Part shown: piece by piece, positions 32,556-44,904 of the stretch
Layout: the number at the start of each line of letters is the position of its first letter
How positions within the stretch are numbered: the stretch's first letter is position 1
DNA from: Bullera alba
Taxonomy: Eukaryota; Basidiomycota; Tremellomycetes; Tremellales; Bulleraceae
NCBI GenBank assembly: GCA_001600095.1
Contig: BCIX01000001.1
Location: 1,302,001 to 1,366,000, forward strand
Direction: 5' to 3'
Length of the DNA: 64,000 nt
Translations under genes and position numbers: made by a program
The notes under the pieces: generated by a model
Told to the model about the DNA's origin: nothing
What the model saw: only the letters and a program-made list of their open reading frames with translations
Database searches by the model: none

Positions 32556-33197
32556 CTTGTAGTACGGGAGTCAGTCAGGTCGATCAGCAAGACTCGGATG
32601 AGTACTGATCAATCGCGCCCACTTCGCTTTTATAACACTATCGTAAGTCTCAACCATGTCATGGTCATCCTTTCACCTAGATGCAGGCTGCTCCAGTGCG
32701 ATCCATCTGACGCGTCACATGTCGCTAGGCTTTGAGCGACCTTTGTGCTCGCATCTGAAACGCATTCAACCGAACGGAAGCGTCGTTGTCTCAAACGTCT
32801 CACTTTGGCGTACTCTCTCTCCCATGTCTCGATGATCCTGGCTTTCTGGCGAGCGAGATCAGCAGGGTACTCCAGAGAGCCACCTGCTGATGGTGTGTCA
32901 CAAGCCGCCCATGTATGCGAGCAGACGAAGCAACGAAGTAGATTCTAGTAGAGTACGCAAGACGGAGCAAGTCCAGTGCTGCCAGAGCGCCAGAGCACCG
33001 GCCATTTTCGGCGCAATTCGACCGGGCCGGGAAGGCAATTGCGCCGAACACCCGGCCATCGGCGTATCGACCAGACCTCCTCCCGTTGCTCCATGAGTTC
33101 ATGTCCAGGTGATGCTATCTTTCGACATCTTCTGCTAGTCATCAAAATCTAGTCTTGCGTCCAAGACTCCCTGGCAACACAGAAACTTACAGCAAAA
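32556..33197. promoter_or_regulatory. Divergent intergenic region, 642 bases
   Basis: Between the small minus-strand gene and the oxidoreductase. Short open frames on both strands look random. No motif recognised. Confidence 0.4.
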
Positions 33198-34676
33198 ATG
33201 GCACCGCACACTCTAAGATGGGGCATCATCTCGACCGGGATGATCTCGACCCAGTTCTCAAAGGTGGGCCACGAACGATAAGCCGGGCAGTTCAATTCTA
33301 ACATCCTATTGTTAGGATCTCATGATTGATCCATCCACTCGAAATGCCTCGGATGTCGTGCACAAGATCACAGCCATAGGATCGAGGACCGTCGACTCCG
33401 CCGAGGCCTTCGTGGCCAAGCTCAAGTCGGCGGGCGAGTCTGGACCGGAGAAATGGGGTCTGGAGAACGGTACCCTCGATGGCGTCAAGGCGTACGGTAC
33501 TTACGAAGAGGTCTACAATGATCCTGTAGGTCCTTGATCGCTCATGGCAGTGGCTTTTCTGACCCTGCTGTCAGAACGTCGATGTTATATATGTCGGAAC
33601 GCCCCACAACTTCCACCACAAAAACTCAAAGGATGCCATGTTGGCAGGCAAGCACGTCCTGTGCGAGAAACCCTTCACACTCGACCTTGCCGAGCTAGAC
33701 GACCTCATCAAGACGGCCAAGGAGACCAACAAGTTCCTCATGGAGTGAGTCGACGTTCGTTGCCGCGTAGTCACTAACGAATCCGCAGAGCCGTCTGGAC
33801 TCGGTTCCACCCTATTGCCTACGAGGTCCAGGAGATCATTCACTCCAACAAGCTCGGAAGGATCAAGCGGTTCTCTGCAGACTTCTCTATGGACGCCAAG
33901 GTCGATTGTAAGTGTGACTGCCATCTGTCGAGGAAGCGATTTCTAACCGTACGACACAGCTCTGCCCGACAGCAGCAGAATGATCGACCCTAAACTGCTT
34001 GGAGGAGCCCTCCTAGACATGTAAGCGTGATCCGCCGACCAAACTCGAGTGCGAAGCTGACTGCTTGCGCAGGGGACCATACCCTTCGGTTTGGGCAATG
34101 CTCGTGCTCTTCCAACACCCCGACAACAAAGGGGTTGCGCCTAAATTAGTCAACTCGCATCAGACAATCTACAAGAGGACCGGTGTGGACATCAGCTCCA
34201 AATGGCTTTTGGAGTTCGAGGGCTTGAACAGCGTCGAAGCTTCCCTGGTGACCGACCTCTCTACCAAGGGCCTTGCGGATAACACTTGTGCGATTCAGTG
34301 CGAGGAAGGCGACCTGATCATCGAGTGTGAGTCGCTTCACGGCCTTGCTCACCAATCAAGTAGATCGGATATCTGACAAAGGGCTATAGCCCCGCCGTAC
34401 CGACCTACCGTCTACAACATTGTCCCTCACGCGAACCCGCCCAAAGGCCCAGACTTCCGAGGCGCCATCAAAGAGCGATCAAGACACGAGACTGCGGTCG
34501 GCATCCCGGGCGCTTTCATGCACTTTGAGGCAGACCACGTCGCGAGGTGTCTCCGAGATGGCAAGATCCAGAGCGAGAGGATGCCATGGGAAGAGAGCAG
34601 AATCGTTCAGGGATGGTTTGATAAAGTCAGGACAGAGGGTCCGACTGTCTTGAAGGATTTGAAGTCGGACTTCTAG
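33198..34676 (+). CDS. Gfo/Idh/MocA oxidoreductase, dihydrodiol dehydrogenase / xylose dehydrogenase type
   Basis: NAD(P)-dependent dehydrogenase of the dimeric dihydrodiol dehydrogenase / D-xylose 1-dehydrogenase group. Seven or so exons; the first ends MISTQFSK. The N-terminal Rossmann part (LRWGIISTGMIS; ITAIGSRTVDSAEAFV) is followed by VDVIYVGTPHNFHHKNS and GKHVLCEKPFT, the family EKP motif with the catalytic Lys. AVWTRFHP is a substrate-site segment. The C-terminal beta-sheet domain has GGALLDMGPYPSVWAM with the conserved DxGxYP pattern. No signal peptide, so cytosolic. The sugar or diol substrate cannot be decided from sequence. Confidence 0.9.
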
Positions 34677-34809
34677 GTAGGACGCTTGTGAAAGAGCTTG
34701 TAGGCAGATCAGGTCGTGTGCTATCAATGCATTACAATACAAACTATTCTAACTACTCTGTTGCATCGATCACAACTTGACCAGTCCCAAAAGCTTCCTG
34801 AATCGTCTT

Positions 34810-37800
34810 CTACTGCTCTTCTTGTGCTCGCTGGACTCGTCGAGCGAGACTGGGAAGACAGTTAGCTCAAGTAGTGTCTCCCTTTCCATGAAAGATGACT
34901 CACGCTGCGGCTAGGTCTAACTGACCAGCGGGGGCTTTAGGCGGTGCACCCACGGCGGCCGGTTTGCTCGCTGCAGCGGGAGGCGGTCTAGCAGCCGCTG
35001 GAACGGGCGGTTTACCTGGTATACTGGGTTTCGCTGCCACAGACGGTTTAGCGGGAACCACCGGCTTTGGCTTGGGTGCTGGTGGAGGACCTTTATTGCC
35101 AATCACACTGTTTGGCCTTGAAGAACCGGGTGTAGATGACGGCGAGTTGCCCGACGAGAGATTCATCCGGGAAATGCCATTGGCGACCGGGGCCACTGGC
35201 GCAGCGGGGGCAGGGGCCGGGGGAGGTCGACGCGCTACTGGGGGAGGCGGGGGTGGGGGCGCGGATTCGATGAGTTTCAAGCTAATCGTTCAATCAGCAA
35301 TGAACCAAGTCGTCCATGGGAAGACTGCTCACTAGTTCGATGGCGCCCAGCCCTCTTGACCGTTCTTGATGATCATCCACCATCCTACCACGTCAGCCGA
35401 GTCCTTAGCCTTGCAACTCACCATTGTCGTCCTTCTCCTTGACTTCCACTTGCTCCCCCTTGGTCAAGTTCATCTCGCCTTCTTGACCGGCGAAATTGTA
35501 GAGAACCTTGTACATCTCCTTTGGCGGACTGGCAGGAGCTGGAGGTGCCCGTGGGGGAGCCGGAGGAGCCCTATTGGCTCCCGGGATAGGTGGAGCCGCT
35601 CTACTAGCGGCTGCAGCGGCATTCGCCTGGACGGGGGCTTTGGGAGTCGAGACGGGAGCAGCAATCGTCGGTGGAGCAGACGGCTTGGTGGCACCTGGGA
35701 GGGCCTTCGCAGCTGGTCGGTTTGCGTTGCGAGCCTGGACAAGATCAGCAGAGAGTCGCGAAAGAGATCAGCCTGACCCACCGCCATTCCTGCTGGAGCC
35801 GCTTTGGGCGCTTTCTTTGCCTTGGGCATACGTGGCGGCTGTGGACTCGACACTAATTACAGTCAGTTGACATTCTTTGCTCCATCCGAAGACAGCTTAC
35901 CGCTATTTGGCGATTCGCCCGAGCCAACCAGGATAGTATGACTCTTGTAGACCGCGTCCCCACGAATCGATTCGTCCTTCTGAGCCTTGATTTGCGCTCT
36001 CTTTTCCTTCTTCTTCGCATAATCGATCCTGAAAGGTTTCAGCCGTGGAGCATTGAGATCGAGTCGGATAGACTCACACTGGGCCGATGTTCACGTTCAT
36101 GTTGGCTCCGGTCAGAGTGAGGATCACACACATCATCTCGGTCTTGAAGGCGGTGGTGAAGATTGGATCGCCTTCTTCGCAAGCGTTGACGTTGAGCGCC
36201 TGCATATACCGTTAGGGAAACGCGACAGATCCAACAGCGAAGGACCCACCACAAAGTCGTCACGCAAGTTTGTCATGGAGATACCCCTTATGGTGACCAA
36301 GGGGATCTTTCGCTCAAGACTAGTCGTGACTCGTCCATCCTTGGCAGCCGAGACGACAAAGTAGACCGCTTTGTCGGTCTAGGGTCGCTTAGCGAGTCCA
36401 CTCGAGGAGCTGAGAAGGGACTCACGACGATCAGGAAACGCGGCGACATCTTACTCGATCTACCCAGTTTCGAGACCAAGAGCTCGGCTCTTGAACTGAA
36501 ATGGACGCTCTCGGCAGCTTATCAAGAGGTCAGCTATGGACGCACAGCCATTGAGCTGACTTACGACCAATCGTGGCAGCGTTCCTCAACATCTCGCCTT
36601 GGGCACTTGTTCCCCCAACGTCAAGATAGTCTCCCATGAACTTGCGCATACCCAACAGACTGAATCTCCTTCTCTCCTTCCTTCCAGCATAGACTTCGTG
36701 CCCGTAATCCCGCTTTCGAGCGTACACCAAGGACTCTTTCTGATTCTTCCAGAATCGCTGGATCTTCGTCGCCGCCTCATGCTTTCTCCTCACATGGGCT
36801 CGCCACGCTCGTTGAATCCTCGACGCCATAGTGTGCCAGTACCTGTCCCTTTCACCCTCAAGATAGAAGAGCTGAATGTCAGCTCGGTAAATTGTGTAAG
36901 ACACCCACAGTCTCTGGGTTCTTGATGAAGGCTTTGGTGACACCCATCTGCCATTCATCTTTCGAGATCTTGGCGTCGGTCAAGATCCTCTCGCAACCCG
37001 ACCGATCATCCCCTTCCCAGATGTAGTCTCCGGCATACGACGTCGAGGGCGAGAGTAGGTAGAATCTGACATCAGTCAAGCTCATTAACGCACTAAACTC
37101 ACCTCTGGATCATCTTTGAGAACTCTGCTCGATACGCGAATCCGGCTCGTCTGACTCTGATGTTCTCCTGCAAACCGAGATACTTGACTTGATGCAAAAC
37201 CGCCTTGTCATCGTACTCTGTTGCCGACCTGTTCTCATTTGGCTTGATCGTCCGAATGTAGTGAGGCTGACATCGCATGAGGTTGGTCACAAGCTCATTG
37301 GCAGACTGCTTGATCTTGTCTCCTGCTGTCGGTGGTCGCTTCTTTGAGTCGCGGTCGACCTTGTCGGGGAACAGTGTGTGCAAAAACTTGTCTTTGCTTC
37401 CCTCGATCAGGTCGAGGATGTCTCGGATGAGAGTATCCTTGTTCTTGTCGGTCATTCCGGACACATTGTACAACACGTCACCGGCGTAGTGCTTGATCAG
37501 GAATTTGTTGCCTCGCGACTCAAAGTTGGGGTTGGACGAGAGCATGTTCGATCGCTGGATGAACGAGTTGTCGGCGGCGGACGGGTCGGCGTGGGCAGTG
37601 GCCGTAGCGTCGTTCAATGTGGCGAAGATTCCAGCCGGACGCTTCTCTTCTATCAGAGCGCACACAACAGCATTGTCGAAGACTAGGGTCAGCTTCGAGA
37701 CCTTCGCTCATACCCACATTTAATAGGAGTCCACTTGATCTGCTCCCTGACGTACTCTTCTTGTTCGGCTTTAAGTGTAAGCTCGATGAAGATTTGTTGC

Positions 37801-39606
37801 AGCTTCTCGTTGACGTAGTTGATACACAACTGCTCGAAGCTGTTGTCCTGGAAAATTTCGAATCCACTGTACGTCAGCTCCGCTTCTCTGCATCGACTCA
37901 CTAGATATCCAGGACACCAATGACATATTGCGAGGCCTGCTGAGGCTTCATGGACACGTTGACTCGACTGACGATCCACTCGAACAGGTTGTTGTATCTA
38001 TTTGTGAGCTTAGCCCCGGAAGCTCCACTCACAATGCTTTGGCCAAAGCGTCTCGTCCAGAGGAGGCTTGAGCGACATTCTGTGGCACCTCGTAAACGGA
38101 ACCTGTACACGTCAGCTCACTCCAGGCTATTCGTGCTCACCTCTACGACCGCCCCGTTGCGTCTCCATAATCCGGTTCAATAGCGCCTTCTGCAAAGAAG
38201 CAGGCTCCACCTCCATCAGGTAGGCGGCAAAATCCGTCACTCCCGTGTCCGAGATCATGGCATTGCCATCGTCACCTTCGACAAAGTCGACGTTTCCAAG
38301 CCAAAGGATCGTTGCGAGGACCTTGAATATCGAGTTCTGTTCATCTGCCGACAGACCGATAACCTCCATCGCACGCTAAATCACATCAGTAGCCATCCTT
38401 GCCCAAGTCCACTCACCAGAGTCTCGTGGAAGTCCGAGACGTCGTCGATACTGCGGACCTCGAGACAACCGCTTCGACTCGTATACGAGTATGAATCAGG
38501 TCCTTGGAGACCGAATGCCTCTACACTATCAGCATGGGCCTATCGATGTCAATCTCACCTTTCTGTTGCGAGCTGGCTCCCTTGGTGAATTGGTAGAAGA
38601 TGTGGAAATCTCGCTCGTTCTTGATCTGACCAACGACTCGGTTCTGCAAAGGGTCAGCTCGTGGTCAGTGGTGTGAAAGGACGACGTACCTTTTCCAGCA
38701 GGTAGTTGGTGATCTGTGCTCCAACTGGCTGTCCCATGCCGTTGAACATGATTTCGAGGTATTTGCCCTGCATTCAATCAGCTCACACGCACCATATAAC
38801 ACGATTGGCTCACGTGTCGACTCGAGTTGTCGTTTCTGAGCGTTTTGGCACAACCAAAACTCTCTAGGAGCGGGTTGGTTGCCAGAACCATCTCCTTGAT
38901 ACCCTCAATACCCCCTCCAGAGCCATCTCCCGCACTGACAGCGGCAATGTACTGCATGATCCGCTTCGCGGCCTCTGTCTTTCCAGCGCCAGACTCTCCC
39001 GAGATAATCACACATTGGTTCTCCTTGTCGTTGGTCATCCGGTAGTAGGCCGACTCGGCAATAGCGAAGACGTGGGGCGTCATCTCGAGACGGTTCTTTC
39101 CGCGATACGAATTTAGCGTCTCCTCGGTGTAGATGCCGAGGTCTAAGGAGATCAGCGGTGCTTTGGACTCGGGATCTCACCTCTGAATGGGTTGACAGAG
39201 ATGAGCACATGGGCAATGTAGGTCTGTGTAGAGTAAGCTCCGCCGGAGGAAGCCTCATCTCTCTCGTGTAGCTGCTCACGTAGATCTCTTGGTTGAAGAA
39301 ACGGTCCTTCAAGTTCTTGTTGATCTCCTCGTTCGTGATAGTGCTGAGCAACGTCATATCCGGCACACCGGCTGCTTTCTTCTTCTTGAATCCTTCAGAC
39401 CAATCGGCCTGGTGCCCTGATCAGCCTGATCCATCTCATTCAGCTTCCTGGACACCCACCTTGGAGATCTTTGCGCCCTTTGCGCCCGACGACGTAGCTG
39501 CACCTCCTCCACCGCTCAACAACCCTCCCATCTTGCCTTTCATTCCGGCCTTTTTGGATGGCGCCTGGCGAATTAGCTCTCGCTTCTCATTCGTTCAGCT
39601 CACCAT
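34810..39606 (-). CDS. MYO1: Class I myosin (Myo1/Myo5 type)
   Basis: Actin motor for endocytosis and polarised growth. The coding start is ATG 39606, followed immediately by an intron (GTGAGC), so exon 1 codes only Met. Exon 2 (from 39564) starts [14 protein letters not shown]. The motor domain has P-loop GESGAGKT, switch I NDNSSR, switch II DIYGFE, and the TEDS-site serine in [11 protein letters not shown], the PAK-kinase target in fungi. Two IQ motifs ([25 protein letters not shown]), the TH1 tail, an SH3 domain (near 35400-35520) and Pro-rich stretches ([16 protein letters not shown]) follow. The last exon gives [16 protein letters not shown] and stops at 34810-34812. The acidic Arp2/3-binding tail usual in fungi is missing from this frame but readable in another. 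Confidence 0.92.
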
Positions 39607-39922
39607 CTTGATTGATGCCTCCTTATGCTAGGCTATCTCGAGGACGATGCACGAGTTGTGTATAGCTGATGTAGAGATAGTCACCTTTGACGAGCACTCA
39701 TGCGGTGATGACGACTGCGGTGTCCGCGTTGTGCGCCTCCGGACATTGAAACAGCGGAATCAAATTCCACGTGGTCGAGGACGTTACCGCCAACTCGCTG
39801 GCCGCTGGAAAGGAAGACTGCCATCCTCTGCGACATCCAAGGCGACATCACACTCTCTAAGTTGCAGAGATCAATGAGCAAGAGATCGTAGCATCTACAA
39901 ACCACGGGAGAACATAGACAGG
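39607..39922. promoter_or_regulatory. Divergent intergenic region, MYO1 / CAF1
   Basis: A 316-base shared promoter region between divergent starts. No motif recognised. Confidence 0.4.
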
Positions 39923-41169
39923 ATGGCATCAATACGGCATCCGAATCAGAAGCCCGACTATGGCATACACGAGGTGAGCCGGAGTGGATCCGGCATGTCC
40001 TTTGTCTCTGTTACTGACATGCAGTCAGGTGTGGGCCGACAACCTCGAGAGCGAGTTCACCGCTATACGGAATCTGATAGATCAGTATCCATACATATCG
40101 ATGGTTGGTTCATGTCTGGCATCTTGCCCCTCTTCGGTCGATGAATGTCTCGAACAACGCGCTGATGAGATGGGATAGGATACCGAGTTCCCCGGAATAG
40201 TGGCTAGACCTATAGGAAACTTCAAGACTGGAGCGGACTATCACTTTCAGACCATGAGGTGTAATGTGGACTGCCTCAAGGTCATCCAGCTGGGCGTCAC
40301 GCTATGCGACGAGAATGGAAACTCGCCAGAAGTGTCCACATGGCAGTTCAACTTTCAGTTCAACTTGAAGTATGTTCAGATTTCCTAGGTTGCATCGACA
40401 GTCGCTGATTACTTCATAGTGAGGATATGTACGCTCCCGACTCGATAAAGCTGCTGAAGGACTCTGGCATCGATTTCAAGCGGTTCGAGGAGGAAGGAAT
40501 CGATGTGCAGTATTTTGGAGAATTGTTGATCACCTCGGGATTGGTTCTCTTCGACCAGGTCAAATGGGTGTCGTTCCACTCGTAAGTCTCTCACACTCTC
40601 TTATTGCCTGTGGCTAGCTTCGATGGGCACGTCGCTCACGCATGTCTCAGGGGATACGACTTTGGATACCTGCTCAAAGTCCTGACCAATGAGCCACTGC
40701 CGCCCAACGAGAACGACTTTTTCCATCTCCTGAATATCTGGTTCCCGTGCATATATGATATCAAGCACGTCGTCCGGTCTGTCAAAACGCTGAGAGGAGG
40801 ATTACAGGAAATCGCAGAGAGCTTAGGCGTGAGTCAGCTTGCTCTTCCCACATATTCAGAAGCCCTGGTAGCAGGCTTATCTTTTGGGCATGGCTGATCA
40901 TATCTACAGGTGCAAAGAATAGGTCCACAACACCAAGCTGGATCTGATTCGCTTCTGACTGCCGCCGTGTTCTTCAGAATACGCTCGACGTACTTTGACA
41001 ACAACCTAGATGACGAGTATTACAAGTGAGTAATGACAGGATTGCATCTTTTCGTCTACCCAGAGCTAATCACAATGCCAGGAATTACCTGTACGGCTTC
41101 TCATCTGGCCGTCATGGCAAAGTGTCGCCTCAGCCCGTCAACTCGTTCAGCAACGAGAAGCCATACTAA
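39923..41169 (+). CDS. POP2: CCR4-NOT deadenylase subunit Caf1/Pop2
   Basis: DEDD-family 3'-5' poly(A) exonuclease of the CCR4-NOT complex. Seven exons with short introns, ending [12 protein letters not shown]...NEKPY. After [17 protein letters not shown] the conserved start [17 protein letters not shown] is joined by splicing to DTEFPG (catalytic D and E). Next come [27 protein letters not shown], a Gly-Tyr-Asp segment [10 protein letters not shown] (third catalytic D) and [13 protein letters not shown] (His and the last D). All four acidic catalytic residues are present, so the enzyme should be active. Confidence 0.93.
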
Positions 41170-41586
41170 GCGGCATGTTCGGACATCAGATGGCCTTCTT
41201 GGGCCGACCAATGATGGGGGGAACGCGAGACGAGGTGTATCATCTTATTGTACAGCATCACCGATGAGGAAGTAGGCATGTCCATCAGTCCTATTGAGCT
41301 CTCCAATGTAATCTGTGACTCATTGTGCATCCAGTGACGGGCTTCATGAGGCATATCAGTCTTCTGAGTCTACTGTATACACATTATCATGTACAAGCGA
41401 TAATAGTGTCCTTATTCACAAGCGGTGAGATGTCCAGTACGTCTATTAGGTGGCGCTCTACAAAGTCGTCTCTCGATCCGTCACAGTCGTTGAGCGTTGT
41501 GTCATTCGCATCGTATCGTTACCGTCGTTGTCGTGATTGTCATCGTTATCATCATCGTATATCATGAAAGCTTTCTCGCCCTGAAG
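41170..41586. other. Intergenic, 417 bases, between convergent genes
   Basis: 3' flanks of CAF1 and of the Zn2Cys6 gene. Contains a simple TCG/TCA-rich stretch around 41515-41560. Nothing else seen. Confidence 0.4.
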
Positions 41587-44500
41587 TCAGATCAGCCCTC
41601 TGTCCCGATGTTTGTCCTCATTGAGAGTCGCGTACTTGGTTCTGCATCTCAATTCGAGATCGCTCACGAACCGGAAGATCATTTGCGTTTCCTCCAACAC
41701 CCTCTTACCAGCTATCCCACCAAAAGCGTTAGCTCAAATTGCCCAGGATGACATTGCTGGCGCACTCACCATCCAGCTGACCCGCTTCAGTGAGGGCTTT
41801 GGAACGCTTCATCATCTCATCGACAATGGTGGACAGCGGAGCTTCGACAATGGCCCGCATTGTCGAGTCAATCCCAGAGGACCCGGAGTGGCTCTTCGGG
41901 GATCGATCCACTGTGTAGCTGTTCGTACTGCCATTCGAGCCAGAAGAGGTGGTCGGAGCCATTGGAGCGGAAGTCATCTCGTGCACCTGTGCCTCAGTGC
42001 CATTGCCGTCGACAGTAGTACCCTGCGCGGGAGCAGACAACGCCCTGAGGAGAGTGACTGCTTGTCTCCCCAAAGCCGAAATCTGCTCGCAGTCGAGGTC
42101 GGCAGCGGAGTCTCGAGTGATACCGATCATTTTGGCGCCCAGCAATACGATACGCTGGGTCACGTCAGCTGCCATCTATCGCTGGGAGAGAGTGTGACTC
42201 ATCAACTCACAGCAACTTCCGAGTCAAGTGTCTGCGCCTCCAGTCTCGAAGCCGCGTCGAGAATCTCTCCCGCCTTTGCTTCACCGAGTCCCGAGCTCGA
42301 AGAGACGGTCGAATGTACCAGTTGCTGTCCTTCCGACCTGTGCGCTCGACTGAAAAGGTGAACAGCGAGGATGACCTGAGCGCTGATATGAGAAACATCA
42401 GCTCAGTCCAGATGCATTGGTCGAGCAGAATGACCTACCTCTTGGACAGCTGTACCCTGCCCGCTTCCGAGAACACATCGTTCATTGTCACTTTATCGCT
42501 GCCCTCCGTCAGACCAGGCAATGGGGCAGTCACCTGGCGATCTCCAAACCCGCTGATCCATCGAGACTCCGTGAGACTGACGGCCTTGTCCAGTAGCCAA
42601 ATACCCCAGAACGCATGTAAGCGGGATTTTCTGTCATCGTCGTCCGCCTCAAGGTGCTGAGGCGAGTCGGTCTCCATCATCGTGTCGGGCTCATTGTCCG
42701 TAGTGCGATCCAAGCCGCACTCTATAGCCAACCTGGATGCTATCAGCAAAGAGGCCAATCAATCACGGACTCACGCAACCCCTTTGGCCAAGAGCAATCT
42801 CGCTTCCAGACCCCTATTCTGTTCTTGGAACCACCTGGCAAGCAGCCCCAAGGCGATCAAGCAGTCCACCAATCGGTCTTGGTTCTTCACGCCCACGTCG
42901 ATCTTTCTCAAAGCGAGGTCGGCGAGCGACTCTGAAAGTGCCCTAACGGCAGGTATGTAGGAGGTCGAGCTGGCCACAGCATACTACGCTGGGAGTCAAC
43001 ACCACGGCCCGACTCGGCTTTAAGGAGAGATACGTACCATCGCAAAGAGAAGACTGGGGTGAGGCTCCCTGGGGAAACCAGGCTGCAATCTAGCCCTAAA
43101 GTCGGACTCATCAGGCCTCAGGAGATCCAGTTCACTGCCAGGCAGCGCAAAGTACAGATCGAGCCTGTCCGACAAATCCCAGAGAGGTAGCAAGTGATCG
43201 ATCGGAGATTCACAGAAGCAAGAATTACATTAAATCAGCATACAGTATACGCGGCATCTAGATACAACCAGAGATCAAAATCAGGCGGTGGGGGAGTCTG
43301 CGTATTGGACGCAGGTGAGGGGAAGTGAAGTGTGGAATTGGAGAGTTGAGGTGGGGTGGTGATCGTATATGGGTTTGTGGTTTGGGGATCAAAGGAATTG
43401 CCGTACAGGTATTCTCTGGCGTGTTGCGAGATATCCTTCTCCTCCACCGCTTGATATTGTTCTTGACTACTCGTGCCACATCTCGGGAACTCGCCGGAGG
43501 CCAGCATGGGGAACGGTACATTCCCTAGTGAAGGTGGTAGCGATGGGAAGGTCGTGTTGGAGGTGATGTGGATCGGGTCCGAGGCCATCGGCGCAAGCGG
43601 TGTTGTGACCGTATGTGTGTCGTTGATCGAAGTCGGTGTCATACCCTCCAGGGGGTCCGAGGGTTCCAACTGAGGCCAATACGACGTTTGAGCGTTTACC
43701 GTGTTTGAGGACGCCAGTGGGAATGGCAGCTGGAACGAGTTGACCATTGGCATTGGATCTGACTGCAGGTAAGGCTGACGTACATTGGCCTGAGTTGGCC
43801 AATTCCACGAAGCCAGCATATTGGATGGCCCGGGAAGGGAAGTCGCCTTGGAGCTCGCACTGACTGGCGTCAGGCGCTGCTGTGGAGGAAAGGGCGACGA
43901 AACGTTCTGGTACGGAGCCATCCCATGGGCGTAGCTGAAGCCCGATGTGGGCAGTGATGTGCGAGCAGGAATCGAATGGCGGTGAGAAGGGAGAGCGTGG
44001 ATACCCAGAGCCTCGAGAGAGTGTTTTCTGCTGACGACCCCTGCTGCTTGACGGTCGGCTTCTTCGATTTCGGCTGAGTCGGTGTCAGTAAGTTACGACG
44101 GAGCAGCTGGCCGAGCTATCTCACCTAGCTTCTTCTCCAGCTTCTCCACTCGAGAAGCAGGTCTGATGGTGTCGAAGACGCATCTGTCGCCACGCTTACT
44201 GCATTGGTCGCAGCGGGGCTTCTCCGCAGAGCATTTCTGTGTCGTTGTCAGCGAATGGCAGACAGTGACAGTACAGATCACTCACCAGCTTTTTGGCTCT
44301 GCACATCAGACAAGCGTCTCCTCGTCGCAAAGGCTGGACTACAGACGAGGTCAACACCATACACTAGAGCGTCATACCTCGCCACTCACCCTTGGTATGT
44401 CGCTTGGGCCCCGAGGACGGGCTAACCCCACTCATATCGCTGGAGGATGCTTTGGTCGACGACGAGGTGGCTCTTCTCGGCGTGGACCTGGACGAGGCCG

Positions 44501-44904
44501 AGGGTGGTTGCTTGGATGGCTCTGAGCGTCTTCGTAGTTTGGCTGTGGGACATTATGAGCGTGAGACCGGGTTTTGTGGGTATGAGAATGAGCAGGATGG
44601 GAAACTTGGGAATTCGCACGAGAGAAAGGATCGACATGATGATGTGCGTGGGTGTATGAGTGTATAGAAAGGAGTCTCCGGTGAGAATGCTCCGGGTGTT
44701 CGAGGAGCTCTGACGGGTCTGCAGAGACAAGGGAGTACGAGCATGCACATCTCGCGACTCGATCACGGTAGGAGATTGCTTTGTAGGTGATGAGCCCGGA
44801 GGGGTTCGACGAGGAGCGTAGGAGGGGTCGGATGTGAACGGAATATGTGCAGAACAGGAATATGAAACCGCGGCAGAAAAAGATGCGATGGTGCACTCAC
44901 TCAT
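41587..44904 (-). CDS. Zn(II)2Cys6 transcription factor with fungal-specific TF domain
   Basis: The DNA-binding cluster is CLMCRAKKLKC, SAEKPRC, DQC, SKRGDRC (C-x2-C-x6-C-x6-C-x2-C-x6-C), split by an intron after AKKL. A basic linker and a short coiled coil (RVEKLEKKL) follow, then a Pro/Ser/Asn-rich region. The helical fungal_trans domain spans about 43200-41700 (LPLWDLSDRLDLYFALPG, RLAIECGLDR, RLHAFWGIWLLDKAVSL). The C-terminus is LRCRTKYATLNEDKHRDRGLI. The start is uncertain. ATG 44904 with donor GTGAGT joins over an intron of about 350 nt to the exon starting near 44546 (TKLRRRSEPSKQ), and an in-frame 91-codon open stretch upstream reaches 45174. Targets unknown. Confidence 0.85.

Noticed and set aside
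34964..35335. Gly/Ala-rich open frame on the plus strand
   Set aside because: It is the complement of the Pro-rich myosin tail; low-complexity coding leaves the opposite strand open.
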